A stretch of DNA of 64,000 nt from Aquamicrobium sp. (GTDB lineage: Bacteria > Pseudomonadota > Alphaproteobacteria > Rhizobiales > Rhizobiaceae). The notes below the pieces were generated by a model that saw only the letters and a list, made by a program, of their open reading frames with translations, was not told where the DNA came from and searched no databases. Shown here one piece after another: positions 54,008-63,221 of the stretch; positions within the stretch are counted from its first letter, which is position 1; each line of letters begins with the position of its first letter. Location: the NCBI RefSeq assembly GCF_023954335.1, contig NZ_JAMLIE010000001.1:310001-374000 (forward strand). Reading direction: 5' to 3'. Made by a program: the position numbers and the translations under genes.

Positions 54008-55453
54008 ATGCGCTTGGCGATCCATTTGGCGATGCGGCTTGCTGCAGTGGCGGCCGTCATGGCGCTGGCCGGGTTGGCCGCGCCGCAGGCGTTGGCCGCC
54101 GAGGCGCACGGCCTGCCCGGAAGCGAGATGTCGCTGCTGTGGGCGATTCCCTTTGCCGGCATCCTGCTGTGCATCGCCGGCGGGCCGCTGTTCTTCCCGC
54201 ATGCGTGGGAACACCACTACGGCAAGATCGCCGCGTTCTGGGCCGCGCTCGTCATCGTGCCGCTCGTCCTCGCCTACGGGCTGCCGGCGGCGACGGAAGC
54301 GGTGCTGCATGCCATGCTGCTCGAATACATGTCGTTCATCATCCTGCTGTTCGGGCTGTTCACCATCGCCGGCGGCATCCTCGTCTCCGGCAATCTGTGC
54401 GGCACGCCGCTCGTCAATTCGGCGCTTCTGCTGATCGGGGCGCTGATGGCGTCGGTCGTCGGCACCACCGGCGCGTCGATGATCATGATCCGCCCGGTGC
54501 TGCGCGCCAACGACGACCGCCGTCATAACGTCCATGTCGTCGTGTTCTTCATCTTCCTCGTCTCCAACATCGGCGGCTCGCTGACGCCGCTGGGCGACCC
54601 GCCGCTGTTCCTCGGCTTCCTGCGCGGCGTCGACTTCTTCTGGACCACGACGCACCTGCTGCCGGAAACCCTGTTCGTCGGCGGCCTCGTGCTCGGCCTC
54701 TTCTTCGTCCTCGACAGCGTGCTCTACCGCCGCGAAGGCGGGCTGCCGAAGATCGTCGACCCGACGCCCGATTCGCGCGTGCGGCTGCGCGGCCTCGTCA
54801 ACCTGCCGCTGCTCGCCGGCGTCATCGCCGCGATCCTGATGTCGGGCATGTGGAAGCCTGGCGGCGGGATCACCATAGCCGGCGTCACCGTCGAGTGGCA
54901 GAACCTCGCGCGCGACGTCATCATTCTCGCGCTCGCCTTCGTCTCGCTCGCCGTCTCCAGCAAGGAATACCGCGCCGCCAACGGCTTCAACTGGGGGCCG
55001 ATCCTCGAGGTCGCCAAGCTGTTCGCCGCCATCTTCATCTGCATCGTGCCGGTGATCGCCATCCTGCGCGCAGGGCTCGGCGGCGCGTTCGCGCCGCTCG
55101 TCGCCCTCGTCACCGGGGCGGACGGCGCGCCGAACGACCTCGCCTATTTCTGGCTGACCGGCGCGCTCTCGTCCTTCCTCGACAACGCGCCGACCTACCT
55201 CGTCTTCTTCGAGATGGCCGGCGGCGACCCGCAGGCGCTGATGACCACGCTGTCGTCGACGCTGATCGCGATCTCGGCCGGCGCCGTGTTCATGGGCGCC
55301 AACACCTATATCGGCAACGCGCCCAACTTCATGGTCTACGCCATCGCCCGCGGGGCCGGCGTCGCGATGCCGAGCTTCTTCGGCTACATGCTGTGGTCGG
55401 GCGCGGTGCTGGTCCCGGTCTTCGCGCTGGCGAGCCTCGTCTTCTTCCTCTAG
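54008..55453 (+). CDS. NhaD-type sodium:proton antiporter
   Basis: 481 residues with a cleavable or uncleaved N-terminal hydrophobic segment (RLAAVAAVMALAGLAAPQALAA) and about 12 membrane helices. Motifs NIGGSLTPLGDPPLFLGF and FLDNAPTYLVFFEM match the arsenite/NhaD ion-transporter superfamily. It probably exchanges sodium for protons. It converges with rpsA across a bidirectional terminator. Confidence 0.88.
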   Translation: MRLAIHLAMRLAAVAAVMALAGLAAPQALAAEAHGLPGSEMSLLWAIPFAGILLCIAGGPLFFPHAWEHHYGKIAAFWAALVIVPLVLAYGLPAATEAVLHAMLLEYMSFIILLFGLFTIAGGILVSGNLCGTPLVNSALLLIGALMASVVGTTGASMIMIRPVLRANDDRRHNVHVVVFFIFLVSNIGGSLTPLGDPPLFLGFLRGVDFFWTTTHLLPETLFVGGLVLGLFFVLDSVLYRREGGLPKIVDPTPDSRVRLRGLVNLPLLAGVIAAILMSGMWKPGGGITIAGVTVEWQNLARDVIILALAFVSLAVSSKEYRAANGFNWGPILEVAKLFAAIFICIVPVIAILRAGLGGAFAPLVALVTGADGAPNDLAYFWLTGALSSFLDNAPTYLVFFEMAGGDPQALMTTLSSTLIAISAGAVFMGANTYIGNAPNFMVYAIARGAGVAMPSFFGYMLWSGAVLVPVFALASLVFFL

Positions 55454-55482
55454 CCGTCAGGGCGCAGGGCGGAGGCAAAGAA

Positions 55483-55512
55483 AAAACCCGCCGGATCGCT
55501 CCGGCGGGTTTT
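55483..55512. terminator. Bidirectional terminator between nhaD-type gene and rpsA
   Basis: AACCCGCCGG / CCGGCGGGTT stem around ATCGCT (55495-55500), with an A run on the left and a T run on the right. It can terminate transcription from both strands. Confidence 0.9.
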
Positions 55513-55541
55513 CTCGTTTCAGGCCCGAAGCCGGGAAGGCG

Positions 55542-57236
55542 CTATTCGCGTCCCTGCTTCTTGAGCGCGGCGCCCAAGATGTCGCCGAGCGAGGCGCCGG
55601 AGTCGGTCGAGCCGTACTGGGCGACCGCCTCTTTCTCCTCGGCGATTTCCAGCGCCTTGATCGAGACCTGCAGCTTGCGGGTCTTCTTGTCGAAGACGAC
55701 GACGCGGGCATCGACCTTCTGGCCGACCGAGAAGCGCTCGGGGCGCTGCTCGTCGCGGTCGCGGGAAAGGTCGGCGCGCCTGATGAAGCTCTCGAGGCCG
55801 TGGTCGACGAGGTTGACCTCGAGCCCGCCGTCCTTGACCGCCGTGACCTCGCAGGTGACGACCGCGCCCTTGCGCAGCTCGCCCGAGGACGCCGCCTCGC
55901 CGACCGCGTCGCGGCCGAGCTGCTTGATGCCGAGCGAGATGCGCTCCTTCTCGATGTCGACGTCGAGGACCTGCGCCTGCACCATGTCGCCGCGGTTGTA
56001 TTCCTCGATCACCTGCTCGCCCGGACGGTTCCAGTCGAGGTCGGAGAGGTGGACCATGCCGTCGACATCGCCGTCGAGGCCGATGAACAGGCCGAACTCG
56101 GTCTTGTTCTTGACCTCGCCCTCGACAACCGATCCGACCGGATGGTTGCGCGCGAAGGCCTCCCACGGGTTCTCCAGCGTCTGCTTGAGGCCCAGCGAGA
56201 TGCGGCGCTTCTGCGGGTCGACCTCGAGCACGACCACGTCGACTTCCTGCGTCGTCGACAGGATCTTGCCGGGGTGGACGTTCTTCTTGGTCCACGACAT
56301 CTCGGAGACGTGGATGAGGCCCTCGATGCCCGGCTCCAGCTCGACGAACGCGCCGTAGTCGGTGATGTTCGTGACCTTGCCGAGGATCTTCTTGCCGATC
56401 GGGAACTTGGTCCCGATGTCCTGCCACGGGTCGGCCTCGAGCTGCTTCATGCCCAGCGAGATGCGGTGCGTCTCTTGGTTGATGCGGATGATCTGCACCT
56501 TGACCGTCTGGCCGATGTTGAGGATCTCGGTCGGATGGTTGACGCGGCGCCAGGCCATGTCGGTGACATGCAGCAGGCCGTCGATGCCGCCGAGGTCGAC
56601 GAACGCGCCGTAGTCGGTGATGTTCTTGACGACGCCCTCAACGACCTGACCCTCTTCGAGGTTCTGGACGATCTCGGAGCGCTGCTCGGCGCGGCTCTCT
56701 TCAAGAACCGTGCGGCGCGACACGACGATGTTGCCGCGGCGGCGATCCATCTTGAGAATCTCGAAGGGCTGCGGGTTGTGCATCAGCGGCGTGACGTCGC
56801 GGATCGGGCGGATGTCGACCTGGCTGCGCGGCAGGAAGGCCACGGCGCCGTCGAGATCGACCGTGAAGCCGCCCTTGACCTGGTTGAAGATGACGCCCTC
56901 GACGCGCTCGCCGGCGTTGAACTTGGCCTCGAGGCGGACCCAGCTTTCCTCGCGGCGAGCCTTCTCGCGCGACAGCATGGCCTCGCCCAGCGCGTTCTCG
57001 ATGCGCTCGACATAGATCTCGACTTCATCGCCGGCCTTGAGCTCCTTGGCCTGCGCGCCGAACTCCTTCAGCGGCACACGACCTTCGACCTTGAGGCCGA
57101 CGTCGATGATGGCCATGTCCTTCTCGATGGCGGTGATGAGGCCCTTGACGACGGAACCTTCGGCGGAATGCTCGGCGGAGAACGACTCGTCGAGCAGGCT
57201 GGCGAAATCGTCACGGGTGGGGTTTGCTTGGGACAT
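55542..57236 (-). CDS. rpsA: 30S ribosomal protein S1
   Basis: 564 residues from ATG 57236 preceded by AGGAG at a normal distance (the longer open frame is upstream leader). Six S1 repeats are visible, e.g. GLITAIEKDMAIIDVGLKVE and GKVTNITDYGAFVELEPGIE. It binds mRNA on the ribosome. Its normal partners aroA and cmk lie upstream. The gene is shortened by nothing obvious and is codon-adapted like a core gene. Confidence 0.97.
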   Translation of the reverse strand: MSQANPTRDDFASLLDESFSAEHSAEGSVVKGLITAIEKDMAIIDVGLKVEGRVPLKEFGAQAKELKAGDEVEIYVERIENALGEAMLSREKARREESWVRLEAKFNAGERVEGVIFNQVKGGFTVDLDGAVAFLPRSQVDIRPIRDVTPLMHNPQPFEILKMDRRRGNIVVSRRTVLEESRAEQRSEIVQNLEEGQVVEGVVKNITDYGAFVDLGGIDGLLHVTDMAWRRVNHPTEILNIGQTVKVQIIRINQETHRISLGMKQLEADPWQDIGTKFPIGKKILGKVTNITDYGAFVELEPGIEGLIHVSEMSWTKKNVHPGKILSTTQEVDVVVLEVDPQKRRISLGLKQTLENPWEAFARNHPVGSVVEGEVKNKTEFGLFIGLDGDVDGMVHLSDLDWNRPGEQVIEEYNRGDMVQAQVLDVDIEKERISLGIKQLGRDAVGEAASSGELRKGAVVTCEVTAVKDGGLEVNLVDHGLESFIRRADLSRDRDEQRPERFSVGQKVDARVVVFDKKTRKLQVSIKALEIAEEKEAVAQYGSTDSGASLGDILGAALKKQGRE

Positions 57237-57539
57237 ATGTGCTCCTGGAATGCCCTGCCCCGGCATCGCGTGCATAAGGGGCCTTCGGGCTGCGCCATGG
57301 GTTTGCGTTGCGTTCTGGCCCGTGTCGCATCGCGATCCGCTCTTCGCGGATCGGCTTGCCGCTTTTTCGGCGGCATTTCCGGCGCTTGACGATGCGGCGG
57401 GCCGGTTGGTTGCTTTCGCGCGATTCCGGACGGAAAAGTGCTTCACGCTTTTCCTAGAATCGCTGAAGGTAAAAACGAAAAACCGCGCCGCAAGCCGTTC
57501 CCGTCCCTTTCGGGCGAAACGGTGCGCCGCCTGTCGCTT
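57237..57539 (-). other. rpsA leader and cmk-rpsA intergenic region
   Basis: 303 nt without a gene. The 3' side has an AGGAG ribosome site for rpsA. A less GC-rich stretch (TTTTCCTAGAATCGCTGAAGGTAAAAACG, in part) around 57447-57480 may contain an rpsA promoter. No hairpin strong enough for a terminator is seen. Confidence 0.4.
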
Positions 57540-58187
57540 TCAGCCTTCGTTCCGGGCGTCGAGGGCCTGATCGACCAGCTTTCTCGCTGCCAGAAACGCG
57601 GTCTCTATATCCATTTCGCTCGTATCGAGCAAGTGCGCGTCGACTGCCGGCCTCAGCGGCGAATCGGCGCGCTCCGTGTCGCGCGCGTCGCGGCGCTCGA
57701 TGTCGGCGAGGATTTGCCCGTAGTCGGCCGTGCCGCCGCGCGCCTCGATCTCGTTGAGCCGCCGCCGTGCCCGGACCGCGGCCGTCGCCGTGACGTAGAG
57801 CTTCACGTCGGCATCGGGACAGACCACGGTGCCGATGTCGCGGCCGTCGAGCACCGCGCCGGGCGCGGCGCGCGCGAAGGCGCGCTGCTTCTCGACCAGC
57901 ATGCGCCGCACGGCGGGAATGACCGCGATCCTCGACGCCGCCTCGCCGACCGCGTGCTGCGACAGCGTCTCGCGGTCGAGCGCGCCGAGATCGACCGCGG
58001 CCGCCGCGCGGGCCGCCGCCGCCTCGTCGTCGAGCGGCAGTCCCTCTACAAGCATGCGATGCGCGACCGCGCGATAGGTCAGGCCGGTATCGAGCAGGTT
58101 CAGCCGGTAATGGTCGGCGAGCCGGCGCGCCATCGTGCCCTTGCCCGCCCCGGCCGGCCCGTCGATGGCGATGATGAAATGCGGCAT
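57540..58187 (-). CDS. cmk: Cytidylate kinase
   Basis: 215 residues from ATG 58187 starting MPHFIIAIDGPAGAGKGT, with the NMP-kinase P-loop GPAGAGKGT and RDIGTVVCPDADVKLYVTA. It phosphorylates CMP/dCMP. A TTG one codon earlier is possible. Its start lies 3 nt after the stop of the rhuM-type gene instead of following aroA directly as in most relatives, so its translation signals now fall within rhuM. Confidence 0.96.
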   Translation of the reverse strand: MPHFIIAIDGPAGAGKGTMARRLADHYRLNLLDTGLTYRAVAHRMLVEGLPLDDEAAAARAAAAVDLGALDRETLSQHAVGEAASRIAVIPAVRRMLVEKQRAFARAAPGAVLDGRDIGTVVCPDADVKLYVTATAAVRARRRLNEIEARGGTADYGQILADIERRDARDTERADSPLRPAVDAHLLDTSEMDIETAFLAARKLVDQALDARNEG

Positions 58188-58190
58188 CAA

Positions 58191-59228
58191 TTAGTCGCCT
58201 CGTCGCGACTTGGGCAGGCTCTTTGCCTGGCGCGCCAGCGCGCTGATCCCCCTATCGGCTTCCGCATGGCGCTCCATCTTTCTGTCCTCAGCAAATCTGG
58301 AATATTCGGTCTCGGCTTTCCGCCGCGCATGGTTGGCCGAAATGCTGCCGCCATGCCGCAGCAGAGCGCGTCCCAAACTGCTCAGCTGTTGATCCAGCAA
58401 TCGTTCGGCATCGCCGATCACTACCAGCCGCCCGAGATCGAGCTGGTCCTCGAAAATGTCGAGTAATATCATCGTCAGGCGGTTCAACTCACGCAGTTCG
58501 CTGTCGCTCATGTAGTTCTTGGATGTGGTGACATCGCTCTTGCGTATGTTTTCCGATGGCCAGTTCGTCAGCCCCATATTGTCGGCACGATGATCGGAAC
58601 GCTCGAAAACAACCTCCGACGGCGTTTTGGAGGTTACGGCAAAGACGAGCTTGGCCTGGGTCCGCTGATAGAACTCGCGCGCCTTCTGCGAGGCAGGATC
58701 GTAATCCTGGCACATCGCGCAGATGCTCTTCAATTCCCGGTAGACATTCGCCTCGTCAGAGCGGATGTCGCGGATGATCTCGCGCAATTCCGCAATGCGA
58801 TCCGCGTTCTCGGGCGCTTTGAGGCGAGGAGCATCGACGACGAAGCCGGATCTGGCATAGCGCACCAGCACTCCCGTCGCCCAACGACGAAACACGGTGG
58901 CCTGAGCGGACGAGACCCGATATCCGACCGAGATGACCATATCGAGGCTGTAGAGCGTTACCGGGCGATCCGCATTTGCAATATGCATTTTTTGCATATT
59001 GCCTTCTTCAACCAGTTCGCCGTCACTCAAAACATTGCCGATGTGGCGAGAAATCACGGACTGGTCACGCCCAAAAAGCTGGGCGATCTGAGCCTGAGTC
59101 ATCCAGAGCGTCTCGCTCTGAAAGCGTATATCGAGCCGCGGCCCTCCCGATGATTCATAGATCAGAAATCGGTCACCCGATTCAACGTCTTCAACCAGTT
59201 GGACCGGACCCTCGGAGTCACTGTTCAT
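58191..59228 (-). CDS. RhuM-family protein, horizontally acquired
   Basis: 345 residues. The N-terminal part, ETLWMTQAQIAQLFGRDQSV and the segment ADRPVTLYSLDMVISVGYRV, is the hallmark of the RhuM (virulence protein RhuM) family. The C-terminal region ends with basic helices. GC content is visibly lower than in cmk and the SDR, and more A/T-rich third codon positions occur. It interrupts the conserved aroA-cmk gene order, 62 nt after the SDR start side and 3 nt before cmk. Its function in bacteria is unknown; many members lie in islands. Confidence 0.88.
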   Translation of the reverse strand: MNSDSEGPVQLVEDVESGDRFLIYESSGGPRLDIRFQSETLWMTQAQIAQLFGRDQSVISRHIGNVLSDGELVEEGNMQKMHIANADRPVTLYSLDMVISVGYRVSSAQATVFRRWATGVLVRYARSGFVVDAPRLKAPENADRIAELREIIRDIRSDEANVYRELKSICAMCQDYDPASQKAREFYQRTQAKLVFAVTSKTPSEVVFERSDHRADNMGLTNWPSENIRKSDVTTSKNYMSDSELRELNRLTMILLDIFEDQLDLGRLVVIGDAERLLDQQLSSLGRALLRHGGSISANHARRKAETEYSRFAEDRKMERHAEADRGISALARQAKSLPKSRRGD

Positions 59229-59290
59229 AGCTACCAGCTAAGGCCAGTCGAACAAATTGGCAACATTCATATGCTGCTTTCCACAACCCG

Positions 59291-59998
59291 TCAGACCGCG
59301 CGCATCAGGCCGCCGTCGATGCGGAGATTCTGGCCGGTGATATAGGCCGACTTGTCCGAGGCGAGGAAGGCGACGAGCTCGGCAACCTCCCCGGCGCGGC
59401 CGTAGCGCTTCATCGGCACGCTCTCGCGGCGCTCGTCGGTTGCCGGCAGGCTGTCGATCCAGCCCGGCAGCACGGTGTTCATGCGCACGTTGCGGGCGGC
59501 GAACTCGTCGGCGAACAGCTTGGCGTAGGCGGCGAGCCCCGCCCGCGCCACGGCCGAGGTCGGGAACATGGCGCTCGGCTCGCCCACCCATGCGGTGGAG
59601 ATGTTGACGATCGACCCGCCGCCCTGCGCCGCCATCACCGGCGCGACGAGTCGCGTCGCGCGCACCACGTTGAGGAAATAGACGTCGAAGCCCTTGTGCC
59701 AGTCCTCGTCGGAGATCTCGATCAGCGGCGCGCGCGGCCCGTGGCCCGCGCCGTTGACCAGCGCGTCGATGCGGCCCCATTTCGCCATCACCCTCTCGAC
59801 GAAGCGGGAAAGGTCCTCGGCCGACTGGTTGGAGCCGGTGAAGCCGAGGCCGCCCAGCTCATTGCCCAGCGCCTCGCCCTTGCCGGAGGATGACATCACC
59901 GCCACCGCCCAGCCTTCGGCGGCCAGCTTGCGCGCCGAGGCCGCGCCCATGCCGGAGCCGCCGCCGACCACCATCGCCACCTTGAGCTGTGCGCCCAT
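59291..59998 (-). CDS. Short-chain dehydrogenase/reductase
   Basis: 235 residues: cofactor motif VVGGGSGMGAASARKLA, NGAGHGPRA, catalytic Ser region VNISTAWVGEPS and Y-x3-K as YAKLF, followed by GWIDSLPATD and YITGQNLRIDGGLMRAV. NAD(P)-dependent reductase of unknown substrate. It lies between aroA and the rhuM-type gene, where cmk is normally expected. Confidence 0.9.
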   Translation of the reverse strand: MGAQLKVAMVVGGGSGMGAASARKLAAEGWAVAVMSSSGKGEALGNELGGLGFTGSNQSAEDLSRFVERVMAKWGRIDALVNGAGHGPRAPLIEISDEDWHKGFDVYFLNVVRATRLVAPVMAAQGGGSIVNISTAWVGEPSAMFPTSAVARAGLAAYAKLFADEFAARNVRMNTVLPGWIDSLPATDERRESVPMKRYGRAGEVAELVAFLASDKSAYITGQNLRIDGGLMRAV

Positions 59999-60022
59999 CG
60001 TTCGTCCCTCCTCTTCGATCCG

Positions 60023-61372
60023 TTATTCTATCCGCGCCCCGAGCCCGGTCATCAGGCCAAAGAACTCGGGAAAGCTCGTGGCGATCATCGTCGCGTCGTC
60101 CACCGTAACGGGGTTTTCCGAGACGAGGCCCATGACGAGGAAGCTCATGGCGATGCGGTGGTCGAGATGGGTGGCAACGGCGGCGCCCGAGGCGTTGCCG
60201 AGGCCCTTTCCATCCGGGCGGCCGCGCACGATCAGCGAGGTTTCGCCCTCGTCGCAATCGACGCCGTTGAGCTTCAGGCCGACCGCGACGGCCGAGAGAC
60301 GGTCGCTTTCCTTGACGCGAAGCTCTTCCAGGCCGTTCATGACCGTCATGCCTTCGGCGAAGGCGGCGGCGACGGCAAGGACGGGATATTCGTCGATCAT
60401 CGACGGCGCGCGGTCTTCCGGCACCGTCACGCCCTTGAGCTCAGAAGAGCGCACGCGCAGGTCCGCGACGTCCTCGCCGCCGGCAAGGCGCGGGTTCAAG
60501 ACTTCGATGTTTGCGCCCATTTCCTGCAGCGTCAGGATGAGGCCGGTGCGGGTCGGGTTCATCAGCACGTTGAGAATGGTGACATCAGAGCCCGGCACAA
60601 GCAGCGCCGCGACCAGCGGGAAGGCTGTAGAGGACGGGTCGCCCGGCACATCGATGACCTGACCGGTGAGTTTTCCCTGGCCTTCGAGGCGGATCGTGCG
60701 CACGCCGTCCGTATCCGTCTCGACGGTGAGGTTGGCGCCAAATCCCTGCAGCATCTTTTCGGTATGATCACGTGTCATGATAGGCTCGATGACCGTGGTG
60801 ATGCCGGGCGTGTTGAGGCCGGCGAGCAGCACGGCGGATTTGACCTGCGCGGAGGCCATCGGCACGCGATAGGTGATCGGCGTCGGCGTCTTCGGCCCGC
60901 GCAGCGTGACCGGCATCTTCTCGCCGGGCGCGGCCTCGGGCACCTGGACGCCCATCAGCCTGAGCGGATTGAGGACGCGGCCCATCGGGCGCTTGGTCAG
61001 CGAGGCGTCGCCGATGAAGGTGGAATCGAAATCATAGACGCCGACGAGGCCCATGGTGAGGCGGCAGCCGGTGCCGGCATTGCCGAAATCGAGCGGCGCT
61101 TCGGGCTCCAGCAGCGCGCCGTTGCCGGTGCCGCGGATGATCCATTCCTCGCCCGCCTTCTCGATATGCGCGCCCATCGCCTTCATCGCCTCGCCGGTGC
61201 GCAGCACGTCCTCGCCCTCGAGCAGGCCGGTGATGCGCGTCTCGCCGGCGGCGAGGCCGCCGAACATGAAGGCGCGGTGCGAGATCGACTTGTCGCCCGG
61301 CAGGCGGATCGCGCCTGAAAGCGCGGGCGAGCGCGAGGCGGTGGCGGGAACGGGCGCGGTATGGGCGGTCAT
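60023..61372 (-). CDS. aroA: 3-phosphoshikimate 1-carboxyvinyltransferase (class II EPSPS)
   Basis: 449 residues from ATG 61372; the longer open frame starts with no family sequence. Class II EPSPS motifs are present: GDKS in LPGDKSISHRAFMFGG, RDHTE, SAQVK and NPTR. It makes EPSP in aromatic amino-acid synthesis. The phosphoenolpyruvate-site segment is NAGTGCRL, which carries Gly where the glyphosate-tolerant CP4 enzyme has Ala. Gene order on the strand is aroA, SDR, rhuM, cmk, rpsA. Confidence 0.96.
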   Translation of the reverse strand: MTAHTAPVPATASRSPALSGAIRLPGDKSISHRAFMFGGLAAGETRITGLLEGEDVLRTGEAMKAMGAHIEKAGEEWIIRGTGNGALLEPEAPLDFGNAGTGCRLTMGLVGVYDFDSTFIGDASLTKRPMGRVLNPLRLMGVQVPEAAPGEKMPVTLRGPKTPTPITYRVPMASAQVKSAVLLAGLNTPGITTVIEPIMTRDHTEKMLQGFGANLTVETDTDGVRTIRLEGQGKLTGQVIDVPGDPSSTAFPLVAALLVPGSDVTILNVLMNPTRTGLILTLQEMGANIEVLNPRLAGGEDVADLRVRSSELKGVTVPEDRAPSMIDEYPVLAVAAAFAEGMTVMNGLEELRVKESDRLSAVAVGLKLNGVDCDEGETSLIVRGRPDGKGLGNASGAAVATHLDHRIAMSFLVMGLVSENPVTVDDATMIATSFPEFFGLMTGLGARIE

Positions 61373-61736
61373 GGCTTTACCCGGAGGACGGTCGTGGCGG
61401 CCGTTGCGGAACGCGGCGTTCCAGACGGCGGCGGCTTCATCGGTGCGGGCGTCTCCTAACACGGGTTTCGGGTCCGGTCATCCCCCGTCGGCGTCCCGGC
61501 CCGCTTATCCTTCGATGCCGCCTTTTGCGCCGTTGCGCGCGCCGCGCCCGCCGGCATTGGCGCGGCCTCCGGCGCGGGCTCCGACGGCGGGCCGACATAG
61601 GCTTTGACAGCGGCCGCGCTTGCCGCTAAGGGGACCGGACTTTTTTCACGAGGATGGGCCGTTGCGCGGGCGATGCCGCCCCGCCGGATGGCGCTGAGGG
61701 GGCGGCCCAGCAGCCAGCAAGACGAAGAGGCAGCAT
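61373..61736. other. Divergent intergenic region between aroA and TIGR02300 gene
   Basis: 364 nt, GC-rich, with no coding frame I accept. It must hold the aroA promoter on the minus strand and the TIGR02300 promoter on the plus strand. An in-frame leader of aroA runs back to 61462 but lacks family features. Confidence 0.4.
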
Positions 61737-62114
61737 ATGGCTAAACCTGATCTCGGCACCAAACGCATCTGCCCTGAGACGGGCCGCAAGTTCTACGACC
61801 TGAACAAGGATCCGGTCGTGTCGCCCTATACGGGGCAGTCCTATCCGCGTTCCTATTTCGACAACGGCACGTCGCCGGTCATCGAGGACGAGGAGCTTGA
61901 GGACAAGGAAGTCGACGTCGAGGAGGGCGGCGCCGAGCTGATCTCGCTCGAGGACGCCGACGACGAGGCCAAGGGCGACGACAACATCTCGCTCGACGAC
62001 GACGTCGACCTCGGCGACGACGAGGAGGACGACACCTTCCTCGCCGAGGACGAGGAAGACGAGGACGACGTTTCCGGCATCATCAATGTCGGCGGCGACG
62101 ACGACGAGGGCTGA
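61737..62114 (+). CDS. TIGR02300-family protein
   Basis: 125 residues with the conserved N-terminus MAKPDLGTKRICPETGRKFY, a DLNKDPVVSPYTGQSYP segment and a very acidic C-terminal half of Glu/Asp runs. It is found across alphaproteobacteria, usually beside tRNA-Ala and aroA, as here. The CPETGRKFYD pattern resembles a small zinc ribbon. Function is unknown. Confidence 0.9.
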   Translation: MAKPDLGTKRICPETGRKFYDLNKDPVVSPYTGQSYPRSYFDNGTSPVIEDEELEDKEVDVEEGGAELISLEDADDEAKGDDNISLDDDVDLGDDEEDDTFLAEDEEDEDDVSGIINVGGDDDEG

Positions 62115-62120
62115 CGCATA

Positions 62121-62146
62121 AAAAAGCCTCGCACGAGGCTTGATCT
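62121..62146 (+). terminator. Hairpin terminator after TIGR02300 gene
   Basis: AAGCCTC / GAGGCTT stem around GCAC, preceded by an A run and followed by GATCTT. A modest terminator; it could also work toward the minus strand. Confidence 0.6.
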
Positions 62147-62255
62147 TGGCTTCAGGCAAGGCTAGAAGCCGCCTTCGAAAACCGGCGCGTTCCCAGGCGC
62201 GCTGGCACATGCCGGAAACGGCTTTGGCCAGGGACGACCTCCCGAGGCCAACAGT

Positions 62256-62331
<76 letters not shown>

Positions 62332-62520
62332 ATTCCTTAGAAATAAGGATGTTAGCTACAGGTTTTGCTTGGTGGGACAACCAGGTGAGACATTGGCTTG
62401 TTCAATCCGACCTATCTCCAGCGTTCCCGGCACGGGATTTTCTGTTTCCGCTGGACCCTTCCGCCCTGCAAGCAGACGGCGCGCGATTTCGTCAGGCGCT
62501 ATGAAATGCACGCGTAGGCC

Positions 62521-62820
62521 GATAGTCTACAGTTCGAGACTTTCAAGCGGTCGAGAGCCCAAGCGCAGCGGGATTATGCGAAGGCCGTCCTCGCCTATAG
62601 TTCAGATGCCGAGAGCTTCGATTTCAAACCTAGGCCGGCTCAATCCACCGGCTTGGCACCCGAAGCGGATTCCTTGACGCTGGCCGAGCTGGTCGAGAAG
62701 TTCTGGAAGTTTGTCAGGCTGGAAAGCCGCTGGTCGGACAAGACGCGGGGCGAGAAGCGGGAGCACATTGATCTGCTCTACGAACGCCTGAGCAAAGACA
62801 TGCAGGCATCGGCGTTGGGT
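62521..62820 (+). pseudogene. Remnant of a phage-type integrase N-terminal region
   Basis: One frame encodes about 100 residues resembling the core-binding part of a tyrosine integrase: TFKRSRAQAQRDYAKAV and LTLAELVEKFWKFVRLESRW, then KTRGEKREHIDLLYERL. A stop interrupts the same frame at 62515-62517 upstream, and no catalytic domain follows. The sequence lies 190 nt downstream of tRNA-Ala. Confidence 0.55.
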
Positions 62821-62822
62821 AG

Positions 62823-62954
62823 GAAGGAGGCTCACCTGATGCGGACATGCTGCCTTCCGAAACGGAGATGGCAGCACAGTTCGGGGTTAACCGTCATGCG
62901 CTGCGCGAAGGATTGTGCCTGCTCGAACAGAATAGCCTCCTCAAGCGCGAGCTT
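62823..62954 (+). pseudogene. Remnant of a GntR/PhnF-type regulator HTH
   Basis: A short frame reads GGSPDADMLPSETEMAAQFG followed by VNRHALREGLCLLEQNSLL, the winged-helix pattern of GntR regulators of the PhnF/HutC type. The 5' end is cut by a TAG at 62820-62822, and no effector domain follows in any frame. The rest of the region to 63148 has no gene I accept. Confidence 0.5.
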
Positions 62955-63148
62955 CTGGCGGTCGATGGCACCGCATCTCCCTCTTGGATGCTTCCGGATG
63001 CCTGCTCTGCAAGGTGCATATGGCGAACAGTGCATGCGCGCACTGTCGAAACATGCGGATTGGCGATCGGAACGATATCAGACCGGTCAAGCCCGACCCG
63101 CTATTTGCCCCATATTCTGCGATATGCGCATAGGCATTTTGCTGAAAC

Positions 63149-63165
63149 TTTGTGCAATGCACAAA
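63149..63165. promoter_or_regulatory. 17-bp palindrome upstream of the substrate-binding gene
   Basis: TTTGTGC-AAT-GCACAAA, a perfect 7-bp inverted repeat. It lies about 88 nt upstream of the binding-protein ATG and about 28 nt before the proposed -35. A second palindrome TATGCGCATA is at 63123-63132. The position suggests an operator; the regulator is unknown. Confidence 0.5.
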
Positions 63166-63192
63166 TTTGCCAAAGCGCTAGGCAATTAACAC

Positions 63193-63221
63193 TTGCATTG
63201 CGCGATATGACCCGATCTTAT
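63193..63221 (+). promoter_or_regulatory. Candidate sigma-70 promoter
   Basis: TTGCAT (63193-63198), a 17-nt spacer and TCTTAT (63216-63221), about 32 nt before the ATG of the binding protein. Plausible but not distinctive. Confidence 0.35.

Noticed and set aside
62653..63189. 178-residue plus-strand frame downstream of tRNA-Ala
   Set aside because: Only its first part resembles an integrase; after about 62820 it is Cys/Arg-rich shadow.
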